From the IMG/VR virus record IMGVR_UViG_3300043409_001619, positions 1-38,343 of that record: a stretch of 38,343 bases of DNA; one strand, written 5' to 3'. Numbering within the stretch: the first letter of the stretch is position 1; each line of letters opens with the position of its first letter. The notes beneath the pieces were generated by a model, which was given only the letters and a program-made list of their open reading frames with translations, was not told the DNA's origin and did not search any database. Of the stretch, positions 6,473 through 13,280 are shown in pieces. Source of the stretch: a virus. The translations under genes were made by a program, and so were the position numbers.

Positions 6473-6663
6473 TTACCGATAGAGACGTAGCACGGTGCAT
6501 GATCGAATACGGTGGTTCGTTCATCTCTAAGTTGGGAGCAGCAGCACTAGCCGCTGACCCTTCCAACCTTAAGCAGATCCGGGATGCGTTCCCGGACTAC
6601 TGGGCCAACTACACCAAGATGGCGCTTCAACTTTCGGAGGTCGAGAAACAGGCCTCCAAATAA
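6469..6663 (+). CDS. Small early protein upstream of SSB
   Basis: A 64-residue protein. GTG 6469 is preferred over ATG 6439 because of the GTGA overlap and a GGAAGG site 6 bases upstream. The sequence (RDVARCMIEYGGSFISKLGAAALAADPSNLKQIRDAFPDYWANYTKMA) is a pattern I have seen in small phage proteins placed near single-strand-binding genes: a helix, GG-FI--L--A-AD--N---I--AFP-YW--Y. Function unknown. Confidence 0.6.
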   Translation: MITDRDVARCMIEYGGSFISKLGAAALAADPSNLKQIRDAFPDYWANYTKMALQLSEVEKQASK

Positions 6664-6690
6664 CACACAACTAACAACAAAACGTAAGAC

Positions 6691-7425
6691 ATGATCATTA
6701 AAGCAGCAGGCGGTAAAGAGTTCGCACCGTGCCCCGAGTTCAGTGGCCGAGCAGTGTGCGTAGATGTGACTCCCCTCCGGGAGTACGAGACCGAATACGG
6801 CATGAAGAAGAAGTTCAAATTTGCCTTTGAGTTGGACTTGATTGATTCCTCCCGCGACCCGGTGCAGCCCTGGGTGGTGTTCAGTAAGCCTTTGGTCCCG
6901 AGCCTCCATGAGAAGGCGGCCCTGACCAAGGTGATGAAGGATTGGTTTGGCCGTAAGTTAACCGATGCCGAGAACAATGGCCTCGACTTAGAGTCGCTGA
7001 TTGGCCGGCCAGTGACACTTATCATTGCTCACGAGCAAAGCCAGGATGGCACCAAGACTTATGCGAACATCAAGTTGATGATGCCGCACAAGCATGGTGA
7101 AGCCCTTCAACCCTCGGGCCTGTGGGTACGGATGCAGGATCGCCCGGCCAAGGATGACCAGGTGAAGACCGTGGTCCCGAATAGCACGACACCTCGACCC
7201 GTTGACCTGGGCGCCACCAAGGTTCACGTGGGTAAATTCAAAGGCACTCCGATCTCGGAGCTGACCGACGCCGCGGTCAAAGGCCTGGGCGAGCACTGGC
7301 TGCCGAAGGCTCAAATTAGCGCCGGCAAGACACCGGAGGACAAACAGCTTATCGCCGCGGTCATCCAGCGCCTGCGTGAGATCGATGCCAAGGACCAACC
7401 CGACTTCGACGACGTGCCCTTCTGA
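6691..7425 (+). CDS. Phage ssDNA-binding protein with bacterial SSB-like tip
   Basis: A 244-residue protein starting at ATG 6691 after a 27-base A-rich leader without Shine-Dalgarno. Residues 1-150 fit an OB-fold phage ssDNA-binding protein (CVDVTPLREYETEYGMKKKFKFAFELD; SLHEKAALTKVMKDWFGRKLTDAE; LDLESLIGRPVTLIIAHE). Residues about 178-205 (VHVGKFKGTPISELTD) resemble the small C-terminal domain of ExoX-like proteins. The protein ends DFDDVPF, almost the conserved tip of bacterial SSB (DFDDDIPF) that recruits RecQ, ExoI, PriA and Pol III chi. Likely coats ssDNA and attracts host repair and replication proteins. Confidence 0.8.
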   Translation: MIIKAAGGKEFAPCPEFSGRAVCVDVTPLREYETEYGMKKKFKFAFELDLIDSSRDPVQPWVVFSKPLVPSLHEKAALTKVMKDWFGRKLTDAENNGLDLESLIGRPVTLIIAHEQSQDGTKTYANIKLMMPHKHGEALQPSGLWVRMQDRPAKDDQVKTVVPNSTTPRPVDLGATKVHVGKFKGTPISELTDAAVKGLGEHWLPKAQISAGKTPEDKQLIAAVIQRLREIDAKDQPDFDDVPF

Positions 7426-7823
7426 TGAAACCACGCAAACAATACCAAAAGGTCGCCCACCTAGTGCCAGGCGTGGTTCAGATGCGAGCCGAGGGGCGTA
7501 CCATGGACGAAATCGGAAAGGATTTGAACGTAACCCGGCAACGTGTTCATCAGATCATCAAGTCCGCCAAGCAGATGGAAGGCATCCTGAGCCTGTGGGG
7601 TTTTCCGTTTACGGTTCGTACATCACGGGTGCTGGAGAATCTAGGCATCAAGAGCAAGGACGACGCAGCGACTCTCTATCGGAGCGGCCACCTGTATCCC
7701 GGTGCCATCTGGTCTTTCGGACGCAAGTCCTACATTGAGATATGCGAGTGGCTTGAGGTTGTTCCGCTGGAGAAAAAGCCAACCCTGGGCAAGAAGTGCC
7801 CACACTGCGACAAGCTCATCTAA
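7425..7823 (+). CDS. HTH protein fused to RNA polymerase alpha-CTD-like domain
   Basis: A 132-residue protein starting at ATG 7425, overlapping the SSB stop by one base. Residues 24-47 are a helix-turn-helix of the sigma region 4 type (GRTMDEIGKDLNVTRQRVHQ). Residues about 60-112 closely follow the RNA polymerase alpha C-terminal domain: TVRTSRVLENLGI, then LYPGAIWSFGRKSYIEICEWL, with R65, G99, K101, S102 and E105 at positions equivalent to E. coli alpha R265, G296, K298, S299 and E302. The end has CPHC (C125, C128), half of a possible zinc site. Likely binds DNA and perhaps redirects host transcription; a DNA-structure role for this HhH domain is the alternative. Confidence 0.75.
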   Translation: MKPRKQYQKVAHLVPGVVQMRAEGRTMDEIGKDLNVTRQRVHQIIKSAKQMEGILSLWGFPFTVRTSRVLENLGIKSKDDAATLYRSGHLYPGAIWSFGRKSYIEICEWLEVVPLEKKPTLGKKCPHCDKLI

Positions 7824-7905
7824 TCACTTTCCGGTAACCTGTTGTTATCGGTTTCATGGGAAATACCGGGGGTGCGCATCGGTCGACAAACGCACATTAC
7901 TTTCA

Positions 7906-8211
7906 ATGCACATCCATCTAACCGCCGCACGTATTGCAGAGCTCTGTGCTCCTCCTTCTGGGTACGTGAAGCCTCAGGTAAAGCCCCAAGAAAACTTGGA
8001 CTCCAAGGCCATGTTCAACAAAGGGCCTAAGGTAAAGAAAAACACAGATCGCAAGTATTCCATCAAAAAGGACATCGCCCAGGAGATAGCCGAGTGGCGC
8101 AAGACGCACACCAGCTACACGTACCGGGAGATAGCCGATCATTTCAATGTCGGTCTAAACACAGCCTACTACGCAATCAACCCCCGTAAACCAAATGCCA
8201 GCCAACCATAA
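7906..8211 (+). CDS. HTH DNA-binding protein
   Basis: A 101-residue protein. ATG 7906 is chosen because the frame upstream of it (to 7702) is a shadow of the alpha-CTD gene; there is no obvious ribosome site. The C-terminal third (IAQEIAEWRKTHTSYTYREIADHFNVGLNTAYYAINP) is a helix-turn-helix with a basic middle segment before it (KGPKVKKNTDRKYSIKK). It overlaps the exonuclease start by 17 bases. Probably a regulator; target unknown. The 82 bases upstream (7824-7905) hold no clear promoter. Confidence 0.6.
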   Translation: MHIHLTAARIAELCAPPSGYVKPQVKPQENLDSKAMFNKGPKVKKNTDRKYSIKKDIAQEIAEWRKTHTSYTYREIADHFNVGLNTAYYAINPRKPNASQP

Positions 8212-8857
8212 GATCTACTTCGACATCGAGACCGGGCCAATGCCCCTAAGCGAATTGGTGATACCACCGTTCGTTGCCTCCGACGTAAAACTCGGGAACA
8301 TTAAAAACCCGGATCTCATAGCAGAGAAGATCCAACGTGCAGAGGAGACCCATGTCAGCGACTACATCCGCGGCGCTGCCTTGGATGCACTGTCAGGCCA
8401 GATACTATGCATCGGCTACCGTATCGAACACGAGACCCCATCGGTCCTGTGCTGTGATGCAGATGGCGAGGCTGAGATGCTCAAGCAATGGTGGAAGCTC
8501 ATCAGCAGCATGGAGCGCCAGCCCTCGTTGATCGGCTTCAATGTTAAACCATTCGACCTACCGTTTCTGATCAAGCGCAGTTGGAAGCACAGGATCACCC
8601 CACCCTATTGGATACGGCAGGGTAGGTACTGGAGCGACCTGGTGGTCGACCTGCGCGAGGTTTGGCAGTTGGGCGACAGTAGGGCGCACGGCAGCCTCGG
8701 GGCCATCAGCAGGCATCTGGGGCTTGGGGATAAGGCCGGAAACGGGGCCATGTTCAGCGAGTTGTTTAAGACTGATCGTGAGGCTGCGATCAACTACTGC
8801 CTGAGGGATGTCGAGCTAACCCAGGCGGTGGCGGATGTTCTGATGCCGGCCTACTAA
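8195..8857 (+). CDS. PolB-type DEDDy 3'-5' exonuclease
   Basis: A 220-residue protein starting at ATG 8195. It shows the three exonuclease motifs: YFDIET (D10, E12), IGFNVKPFDLPFL (D121) and NYCLRDVELT (Y201, D205), the DEDDy set of the exonuclease related to family B polymerases. No polymerase domain follows and no polymerase gene is in the window, so it acts as a free exonuclease, perhaps in recombination or end trimming with the SSB and resolvase. Length matches free phage versions. Confidence 0.85.
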   Translation: MPANHKIYFDIETGPMPLSELVIPPFVASDVKLGNIKNPDLIAEKIQRAEETHVSDYIRGAALDALSGQILCIGYRIEHETPSVLCCDADGEAEMLKQWWKLISSMERQPSLIGFNVKPFDLPFLIKRSWKHRITPPYWIRQGRYWSDLVVDLREVWQLGDSRAHGSLGAISRHLGLGDKAGNGAMFSELFKTDREAAINYCLRDVELTQAVADVLMPAY

Positions 8858-8943
8858 GCGGTGGACACCGACCAGGACAGCAGATAGATAGAGCCCGTCA
8901 GCGTGAGCCGTAGGAAGCGAGCGCAGGCACCACAAGAGAAACC

Positions 8944-9036
8944 ATGTTCAACCAACTTTTCCCCGTCCGTACCGTGCAACGTCGCGCCGTTTCTCCGCGA
9001 GTTCCTACCACGGTGCGTGACGGGGTCTCTGTTTGA
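8944..9036 (+). CDS. Possible 30-residue ORF in the gap before the initiator
   Basis: The 182-base gap (8858-9039) holds one ORF from ATG 8944: MFNQLFPVRTVQRRAVSPRV and ten more residues. It is arginine-rich, has AAGAGA before the start and stops 3 bases before the initiator gene. It could be a real micro-protein or a leader peptide coupled to the initiator; no family is recognised. Confidence 0.3.
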   Translation: MFNQLFPVRTVQRRAVSPRVPTTVRDGVSV

Positions 9037-9039
9037 ATT

Positions 9040-9804
9040 ATGAAAGACGACAAGAAATCTAGGAAGGCACCAGCCTTCCAGCTTTACACCGACGACTTCC
9101 TCGCCGGGACGCTTGAGATGTCCCAAGAAGAGGTTGGTCAGTTCATCCGTTTGCTGTGCCACCAATGGAACCGCGGTTCAATTCCGGTTGAAACCGAAAA
9201 GCAACAGCGGTTGACCGGCGGTTGCGTTTCGGTTGACGTGTTGGTTAAGTTCCGGTTGTGCGAAGATGGTTCTCTTAGAAACGAAAGGCTTGAGTCGGTT
9301 AGAACCGAGAGAGGGCTCTTCCTTCAGCAACAATCGATAAAAGGCCAGCAATCTGCAGAAAAACGAAGACTTGCTGCCTTAGAAATCCAACCGGAACTCA
9401 ACCGGACTTCAACCGAAGTTCAACCGGATACCCAACCGGATGGTCAACCGGAATCCAACTCTCCATCTCCATCTCCTATAAAGAAAGATACTAAGGCTCC
9501 TAAGTCGGAATGGGAGATTGCCCATGGTGTAGAACTGCCCGAACTCATCCGAACCAAGAACTGCCTGGATGCCATCAGGCTCTGGATGCAGTACAAGGCA
9601 GAAAAGCGTGAGACCTACAAGAAGACTGGCCTGACTGCAGCGCTGACCAAGTGGTCCCGAGAGTTCACACCAGCAGAACTGCCTTCGGTTGTTGAGAACT
9701 CAATAGCCTCGGGTTGGAAGGGATTATACAAGTCGCAGGGAATTACCATTAGCTCGACACCAGGCAGCCCCAAGAAGGAACTCGATTGGAGGGATAGCCT
9801 GTGA
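9040..9804 (+). CDS. DUF1376-type replication initiation / primosomal protein
   Basis: A 254-residue protein starting at ATG 9040. Residues 10-50 (APAFQLYTDDFLAGTLEMSQEEVGQFIRLLCHQW) are the signature of DUF1376 proteins, a winged-helix family encoded beside phage helicases. Residues about 112-150 are a Q/P/S/T/N-rich linker (QPELNRTSTEVQPDTQPDG) encoded by a DNA repeat array. The C-terminal 100 residues (LIRTKNCLDAIRLWMQYKAEKRETYKKTGLTAALTKW) resemble a DnaT/DnaD-like helicase-loading region. Its stop overlaps the DnaB-like helicase start, so it probably recognises the origin and loads that helicase, as lambda O and P do together. Confidence 0.8.
   Translation: MKDDKKSRKAPAFQLYTDDFLAGTLEMSQEEVGQFIRLLCHQWNRGSIPVETEKQQRLTGGCVSVDVLVKFRLCEDGSLRNERLESVRTERGLFLQQQSIKGQQSAEKRRLAALEIQPELNRTSTEVQPDTQPDGQPESNSPSPSPIKKDTKAPKSEWEIAHGVELPELIRTKNCLDAIRLWMQYKAEKRETYKKTGLTAALTKWSREFTPAELPSVVENSIASGWKGLYKSQGITISSTPGSPKKELDWRDSL
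9174..9259. repeat. Iteron array 1 (CGGTTGA family), candidate origin
   Basis: CGGTTGA-like 7-mers start at 9174 (CGGTTCA), 9185, 9208, 9219 (CGGTTGC), 9230 and 9253 (CGGTTGT), with a degenerate TGGTTAA at 9242. Steps are 11, 23, 11, 11, 12 and 11, so all lie on one helical face. They fall in all three codon frames of the initiator gene, so selection appears to be on DNA. Confidence 0.7.
9296..9307. repeat. Palindrome between the two iteron arrays
   Basis: CGGTT-AG-AACCG, a perfect inverted repeat of the iteron core. It lies between the CGGTT-oriented array on the left and the AACCG-oriented array on the right, where the orientation switches. Confidence 0.6.
9388..9452. repeat. Iteron array 2 (CAACCGGA family), candidate origin
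   Basis: CAACCGGA-like units start at 9388, 9399, 9410 (CAACCGAA), 9421, 9433 and 9445, with a CAAC half-site at 9456. Steps are 11, 11, 11, 12, 12 and 11. The core is the reverse complement of array 1. Units occur in codon phases 0, 2, 1, 0, 0, 0, encoding QP, NR or ST depending on phase. A more AT-rich stretch follows around 9476-9500 and could be where the duplex opens. Confidence 0.75.
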
Positions 9805-11096
9805 ACGACGTTTACTACCCGCAAGACGACGAGCTGGGCATGATCGGAGCCTGCCTCACAGGAACCATCGACACCTGCTCCGATGCCCTAGCAGAAATAC
9901 GGAGCGAATGGATCAACCAGGACAACTTGCGTCAGACCTTCGATGTCATCCGAACCATGGTGCAGGCCAACCAACAGCCCTCGTTGTCCGAGCTCGGTAA
10001 GGAATGGAAGAAGGCATACGGCCAACTGCCCATGCCTTTTGATGTGTGGAATCAGGCCATGGAAATCTGCCCATCTCCGGCCAACCTCCCGTATTACCTT
10101 AAGGGCATCACTGACTCGGCCCATCGTCGCCAGTTGCGAGACACCGGTGACCGTCTGATACGTGAATCCGCGGTGACCACACTCCAACCGGATCAAATCG
10201 TCGCCAATGCCGAAGCAGGCCTTAGCATTGAGGCATCCAAGGAGATGCTATCAACCTCAAAGCAGGTTGCCGGTAACTTCATCGACCAAATGCAGGACAG
10301 GTTCAACCGTAAGGGCTCATTATCCGGGATCGCCACAGGCTTCCATTGGCTCGACCACAAGACCGACGGCCTCCAGCTCCGAGAGATGGCCATCATTGCA
10401 GCCAGGCCAAGTATCGGAAAGACAGCCATCGCCATCGCTATTGCTTACCAGGCAGCCATTCAGGATAAGGTGCCCACCTTATTCGTCAGCCTGGAGATGT
10501 CCCAAGAAGCTATCTTCCGACGCATGGTTTCCACCATCGGAAGCATCCCGATGCAGAACCTAAAGAGTGGCGACCTTAGCGACGGTGACATGAGGGCCAT
10601 GACCGCTGCCTCGGCTAAGATAGCAAGCAGCCCCCTATGGTTCCTCGATGGACCAAGCAGTCACAGTATCGCCAGCATCACCGCCCATGTCCGACGGGCT
10701 GTCCGCAAACACAAGGTGCGCTTGGTGATCGTCGATTACGTCCAGAAGGTGAAGGCAGCAGACCGCTCAGAGAAACGCACCTACGAGGTTGCAGAGGTCA
10801 GCGGCAAGCTCAAGGCAATCGCCGTCCAGACAGGTGTGGCCATGCTAGCCTTGGCACAGTTAAACCGGGAATCCGAAAAGGAGAAGGGTCGTCAACCCAA
10901 GCTGAGTGACCTGGCCGACAGCGGAGCCCTGGAGCGTGATGCTGACGCGGTCATGCTTCTAAACCGTGACAGAACCGAGCCGTCAGGAGAGGCTGCCATC
11001 ATTATCGCGAAACAACGAGACGGTGAATGTGGTCAGGTAAAACTCCATTACGAAGGCCAATACTGCCGCTTCACAGACCCATCACCCACCTTCTGA
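9801..11096 (+). CDS. DnaB-like replicative helicase
   Basis: A 431-residue protein starting at GTG 9801 (GTGA overlap with the initiator). Residues 8-140 resemble the DnaB N-terminal helical domain (DDELGMIGACLTG start). The RecA-like motor has Walker A ARPSIGKT (201-208), LFVSLEMS (228-234), Walker B LVIVDYVQ (308-315), LALAQLNRE (350-357) and DLADSGALERDADAVMLL (370-387), all standard DnaB motifs. Length is close to family norm. It should unwind the fork 5'-3' and act with host primase and Pol III, because no phage primase or polymerase gene is visible. Confidence 0.92.
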   Translation: MNDVYYPQDDELGMIGACLTGTIDTCSDALAEIRSEWINQDNLRQTFDVIRTMVQANQQPSLSELGKEWKKAYGQLPMPFDVWNQAMEICPSPANLPYYLKGITDSAHRRQLRDTGDRLIRESAVTTLQPDQIVANAEAGLSIEASKEMLSTSKQVAGNFIDQMQDRFNRKGSLSGIATGFHWLDHKTDGLQLREMAIIAARPSIGKTAIAIAIAYQAAIQDKVPTLFVSLEMSQEAIFRRMVSTIGSIPMQNLKSGDLSDGDMRAMTAASAKIASSPLWFLDGPSSHSIASITAHVRRAVRKHKVRLVIVDYVQKVKAADRSEKRTYEVAEVSGKLKAIAVQTGVAMLALAQLNRESEKEKGRQPKLSDLADSGALERDADAVMLLNRDRTEPSGEAAIIIAKQRDGECGQVKLHYEGQYCRFTDPSPTF

Positions 11097-11440
11097 TGAA
11101 CATCAAATACGACCTCAACCGCACCAAGCTCCTGAACGAAGCCCCCAGGCTGATCAAGTGGGCCATCGACAAGGGCCTCATGTCCTACCCGCTATCCCAG
11201 AAGTATCACGACGACGGCTCGCTTGACCCGGGCATCGAGGAAGAGATACACGTCGACCCGGAGCAGTACACCCCAGAGTTCTGTCAGCGTGCATACGAAC
11301 TCAGGCAGCTAGGTCTAACACTCGACGACACCGCTAAAGCAATGGGTGTATCAAGAGGATCAGTAACATACATATTATCAAAAGGGCATGAAGCTATACT
11401 AGCATCCGATAGAGCTAAACATAATTTGAAACAACAATGA
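11096..11440 (+). CDS. HTH regulator downstream of helicase
   Basis: A 114-residue protein; ATG 11096 overlaps the helicase stop by one base (TGATG), and the frame upstream is its shadow. Residues 72-97 (AYELRQLGLTLDDTAKAMGVSRGSVTYIL) form a clear helix-turn-helix of the resolvase/sigma-4 type. The N-terminal half (LNEAPRLIKWAIDKGLMSYPLSQKYHDDGSL) is helical with an acidic stretch. Base composition turns AT-rich over the last 40 codons. Possible transcription regulator; target unknown. Confidence 0.6.
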   Translation: MNIKYDLNRTKLLNEAPRLIKWAIDKGLMSYPLSQKYHDDGSLDPGIEEEIHVDPEQYTPEFCQRAYELRQLGLTLDDTAKAMGVSRGSVTYILSKGHEAILASDRAKHNLKQQ

Positions 11441-12225
11441 ACGATCCATTCATCCACGCTCCACAGGCTACAGCCGTAGTGAACGAGCCAACCACAATAG
11501 GCACAAGGCCATCGATACACGTCAGCCTGTATGCTTACGGTGGCGTCAGTGCTTCCTGTCTGATGTCCTGGGTAGGATTAACAGCCAACTTCAGTACCAG
11601 TGACCGCCAGACAGATCTACGAACCATCCGCGAGGATGCCCTGATATCCCGATCACGATGCAGGGCCACCAAGTGGTTCCTCGATAGTGGCAAAGACGTA
11701 TGGGTCCAAATCGACCACGATATCGAGTTCGACCCCGCGGACATTATCCGCCTGGCAGAGCTCGCCCACAAACACCAAGCGACCGTGTGCATCCCGTACC
11801 CATGCCGCACCGTTCCGCCCAGGCCAGCCCTTAGACCCAAGGTAGAACACCTCAAAGCTCTTAGGATGCAGACAGAGGGCACCGAGAGTGCCACAGAGCT
11901 AGTACCGATCCAGATGTTCGCGTCAGGATGCCTCGCAATCCCTCGACGTTGCCTTATGAGCGCACTTGATACGCTGGGAGGGTCAGAGGTGCAGATGCCT
12001 TATCGGATCGACTGGTGCAAGGATGTGAGGGTTGACCAGTTTCCGACACTGTGGATGCCGTTCGCTATGGATACCATGCCTGGGCAGATGGAATACCTCA
12101 GCGAGGACTATGCTGCCGCGGTCAGGTTGAGCCTGGCTGGTGTTGAGCATTACTCGATGATGCCCAAGAAACAGATCAATCACTGGGGTGAGTATCCCTT
12201 CAGCTTTAAGCCTTATGCCGGGTAA
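11437..12225 (+). CDS. GT-A-fold glycosyltransferase-like protein
   Basis: A 262-residue protein starting at ATG 11437 (ATGA overlap). It shows a GT-A family 2-like core: a strand HVSLYAYGGVSASCLMSW, the ISRSRCRATKWFLDSGKDVWVQIDHDIEF block with a DxD-type DHD (D93-D95) for the metal and nucleotide-sugar, FASGCLAIPRRCL as the substrate strand, and LSEDYAAAVRLSLAG, which matches the ED..F...A..G acceptor-side motif. It lies between replication and packaging genes. It might modify phage DNA bases, a virion protein or host surface sugars; the sequence does not decide. Confidence 0.7.
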   Translation: MNDPFIHAPQATAVVNEPTTIGTRPSIHVSLYAYGGVSASCLMSWVGLTANFSTSDRQTDLRTIREDALISRSRCRATKWFLDSGKDVWVQIDHDIEFDPADIIRLAELAHKHQATVCIPYPCRTVPPRPALRPKVEHLKALRMQTEGTESATELVPIQMFASGCLAIPRRCLMSALDTLGGSEVQMPYRIDWCKDVRVDQFPTLWMPFAMDTMPGQMEYLSEDYAAAVRLSLAGVEHYSMMPKKQINHWGEYPFSFKPYAG

Positions 12226-12829
12226 GAAGGACAGGAAACCATCGCTGAACGACGTAGCTTTAAAGGCAGGGACAGATCGCAACCGGGTCGCTGCTGCTCT
12301 TCGTGATGATCCAGATTTACCCAAGGCGTTTAAGGACAAGGTCAAGAAAGCTGTCGAAGCTGTTGGCTATGTTAAACCGCCGCCCAATCAACATCCAAAC
12401 TCCAAGCTAGATCAAGAGAAGGCTGACGCTATTGTTGAGGGTATAGTACAAAACAAGTCCATCACCACTATAGCAAATGATGTTGGGCTAGATACTGAGA
12501 CTGCATCCAAGTATATTCGCGGTGTTAAGGTTCCGAAAGACTACCCAGATAACGAGGAGGATTGGCGTAAAGATGTTACTGGATTCCTGGAGGTTGCTAT
12601 ATGGAAAGGCACTAAAAGGTTAGCGGAAAACGCAATGCATTTCATTGATGATCGTGGTTTACCCGTAGCGGTCGCTGTGCTAGTCGACAAGCTGGCTGCT
12701 ACTAAAGGCCAGCCTACCAGTATACATCTCAATATGACAGCATCAGTAAGCCACCGCGACCTGATGGCTGACCTAAAGGACCGAGATGTGACCCCAGTGA
12801 ACGATGAGCAGACCCATGATCTGGTTTAG
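12215..12829 (+). CDS. Putative terminase small subunit with LacI-like HTH
   Basis: A 204-residue protein; ATG 12215 is chosen over GTG 12188 because it keeps overlap with the previous gene short and gives a natural MPGKKDRKPS start. Residues 9-51 (SLNDVALKAGTDRNRVAAALRDDPDLPKAFKDKVKKAVEAVGY) match the LacI-family headpiece. A second possible HTH follows (SITTIANDVGLDTETASKYIRG). The C-terminus (LEVAIWKGTKRLAENAMHFIDDRGLPVAVAVLVDKLAATKGQPTSI) resembles phage small terminases. The position directly before the gap and terL supports a packaging role: binding the packaging site. Confidence 0.6.
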   Translation: MPGKKDRKPSLNDVALKAGTDRNRVAAALRDDPDLPKAFKDKVKKAVEAVGYVKPPPNQHPNSKLDQEKADAIVEGIVQNKSITTIANDVGLDTETASKYIRGVKVPKDYPDNEEDWRKDVTGFLEVAIWKGTKRLAENAMHFIDDRGLPVAVAVLVDKLAATKGQPTSIHLNMTASVSHRDLMADLKDRDVTPVNDEQTHDLV

Positions 12830-13280
12830 GTAATGGCCCGGAATGTCCTACCCCTACCAACATTGACCACGCAGAAACCACGCATTTAGGCCTGTTTATG
12901 GCATTCAGATGCACAATAGCAGTTATATTCACTTCGACACAAAAACACGCAGCAAACGCCCGTAAACATTGGGCCAAACGCACATTAGCCACCGTTCAAA
13001 AGGCCAATGTCCTACCCCTCCGCCGAGGTCAGCGACAGGCTAGCCCAGGCAGGATGGGGGGAGGGGGTCAGGCCATCGGCTGCAGCGCCAAAAGGCGACG
13101 GGTAAACCAAAGCGAAAAATATTAACAAACATCACTCCATTACAGCCTTCCGTCCTCCTCTGTCCTCCTCTGTAAAGTGAATGGAAGCCCTGCCTTGGCC
13201 TTGCCTCATCCACCCCAAACCCCAAGTCCACCCTAATTCTACCCCAAATGGGGTTGGTGTGACACCCCTCATCTACCCCT
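12830..13280. other. Repeat-rich non-coding gap between terS and terL, candidate packaging/late control region
   Basis: No convincing gene. AATGTCCTACCCCT occurs at 12842-12855 and 13006-13019, and CTACCCCT again at 13273-13280, touching the terL start. GTCCTCCTCT is tandem at 13152-13161 and 13162-13171. ACCCCA-AA-TGGGGT at 13241-13254 is a perfect inverted repeat. A purine tract (GGATGGGGGGAGGGGG) lies near 13052-13067. The bracket by small and large terminase genes suggests binding sites for the small terminase, and possibly a late promoter, though no clear -35/-10 pair is visible. Confidence 0.5.

Noticed and set aside
12898-13125. 75-codon ORF in the terS-terL gap
   Set aside because: No ribosome site, overlaps the direct repeats and purine tract, and its product is a basic low-complexity sequence with no family pattern.
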